From Ciona intestinalis (lineage: Eukaryota > Chordata > Ascidiacea > Phlebobranchia > Cionidae), in contig NC_020166.2 of NCBI RefSeq assembly GCF_000224145.3, positions 3,093,561 to 3,157,560 on the forward strand: a stretch of 64,000 nt of DNA. The letters are read 5' to 3'. The position numbers and the translations under genes were made by a program. Under the pieces are notes generated by a model. That model did no database searches. It was not told where the DNA came from and worked only from the letters and a program-made list of their open reading frames with translations. Of this stretch, positions 63,157 to 64,000 are shown in pieces. Each line of letters opens with the position of its first letter. Positions within the stretch are counted from its first letter, which is position 1.

Positions 63157-64000
63157 TTATATATATACTGATCACTGCGGATAATTTGTGTGCTAAATCT
63201 TTAGGCCAGATTTTAGGACGACTTCACTGCCCGCGGAATGTGTTCCGTCTTTTCCCCGTAGTAGCAATATTTCCTGTTGCTGCAGACGCTATATCAACGG
63301 CAAATGCAATCGATTGCGGTTAGGAACAGGTCACGTTGTGTACAAACAAGCGTGCGTTTTTTGGCAGTGGTATTATATATACGGTGTTGGCTGATTGTCG
63401 GTACAGGTAGCCTGTATTCTTTTATTTGCGCTGTTGCGCGGTGTTGATAAATTTGTTATGTAAGTAATTGGACAGTGAAAGGGACGCTTAATCATACACA
63501 TTATTACCGTATATATATCGCAGAAATAACACAGGCGGCGTGGCGAAAGACCTGTTGACCAAACTTATTTAACAAAAAAACAAGTTGTCAAACAGAAAAA
63601 AGGCAAATTGTTTGTAATTGCAGAACAAGATAGGACCAGTTTACTTGGCTTTTGTCTTTCGGTACGTTATTGTTTGACAATAAACAGTGACGCGTACGCT
63701 ATGCTTTGTTCGTCGTCCCATTGATGAAATTTTCATGGGTGATTGGAAATGTGTGCAGCTTTGGTGTGTCTTGGTGCTGTAATCCTACTTTTGTGCTTAT
63801 AGTGTACTATGTAGGCGATGAAGTACCCAAGGCACCAGTTTCCAACTGACTTATTAACTGGGTCATTTAGAGTAGGGTTCCTTAAAAGTTAGTACTAGTA
63901 GTAAAGTATTTCAGGTAATTTTGGTAACTCACCATGCAGCATGTGAGTTTAGTATATCTAATAAAATGTATCTTTTTTGTAGTTTCTTTTAAAAGTTGAG
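63157..64000. other. Right-edge non-coding region
   Basis: No supportable gene and no family M copy. May lead into a gene beyond the window. Confidence 0.4.

Overview
The window looks like nuclear DNA of a small-genome, AT-rich invertebrate chordate, most likely an ascidian close to Ciona. That is an inference. It rests on a JAK and a MAP4K4/TNIK/MINK-type kinase as neighbours, short introns with GT-AG borders, a gene every 6-8 kb, and introns packed with small MITEs and tRNA-derived SINEs. Eight protein-coding genes can be read. For seven of them I joined exons by hand, and intron phases agree across every junction. Three N-gaps lie at 38512-38561, 51874-51923 and 59155-59328; none cuts an exon that I placed.

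Layout. (1) 1-17.4 kb, plus strand: the 3' part of a germinal-centre-type kinase (C-lobe, basic coiled-coil linker, CNH domain), with many minisatellites in its introns. (2) 19.5-22.9 kb, minus strand: a complete JAK (FERM-SH2-pseudokinase-kinase, 1140 aa) in one uninterrupted exon. (3) 23.4-29.2 kb, plus: a nine-exon pepsin/cathepsin D-type aspartic protease, head-to-head with JAK. (4) 31.1-37.3 kb, plus: a secreted protein with two chitin-binding type-2 domains and Thr-rich linkers. (5) 40.3-46.1 kb, plus: a secreted protein with a Ly6/uPAR domain and a TIL inhibitor domain. Genes 4 and 5 end in the same unrecognised eight-cysteine module. (6) 47.7-50.9 kb, minus: a retinol-dehydrogenase-like SDR. 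(7) 52.9-56.4 kb, minus: a minimal secreted ZP-domain protein. (8) 57.7-62.9 kb, plus: an EGF-like/kringle/transmembrane protein with a 298-residue Arg/Ser/Lys/Glu-rich tail.

From the JAK/pepsin border rightward, almost every intron and intergenic space carries one or more copies of a ~200-bp MITE with ~30-bp inverted ends (family M; about fifty copies). Only a few degenerate copies lie in the kinase gene and none in JAK. A tRNA-derived SINE, a TTAA-flanked 1.1-kb element nested in one SINE, and small foldback or hAT-like elements complete the repeats.

The most unusual observations are: the shared C-terminal module of genes 4 and 5, joined by phase-1 introns to unrelated N-terminal modules; two independent places where a 3' splice site plus the first bases of the next exon has been tandemly duplicated inside the intron (33.2-33.5 kb and 28.95-29.07 kb); and the EGF-kringle receptor-like protein with an RS-like tail. 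Genes 3-5, 7 and 8 all encode secreted or surface proteins. A shared gut or surface setting is plausible, but sequence alone does not prove it.
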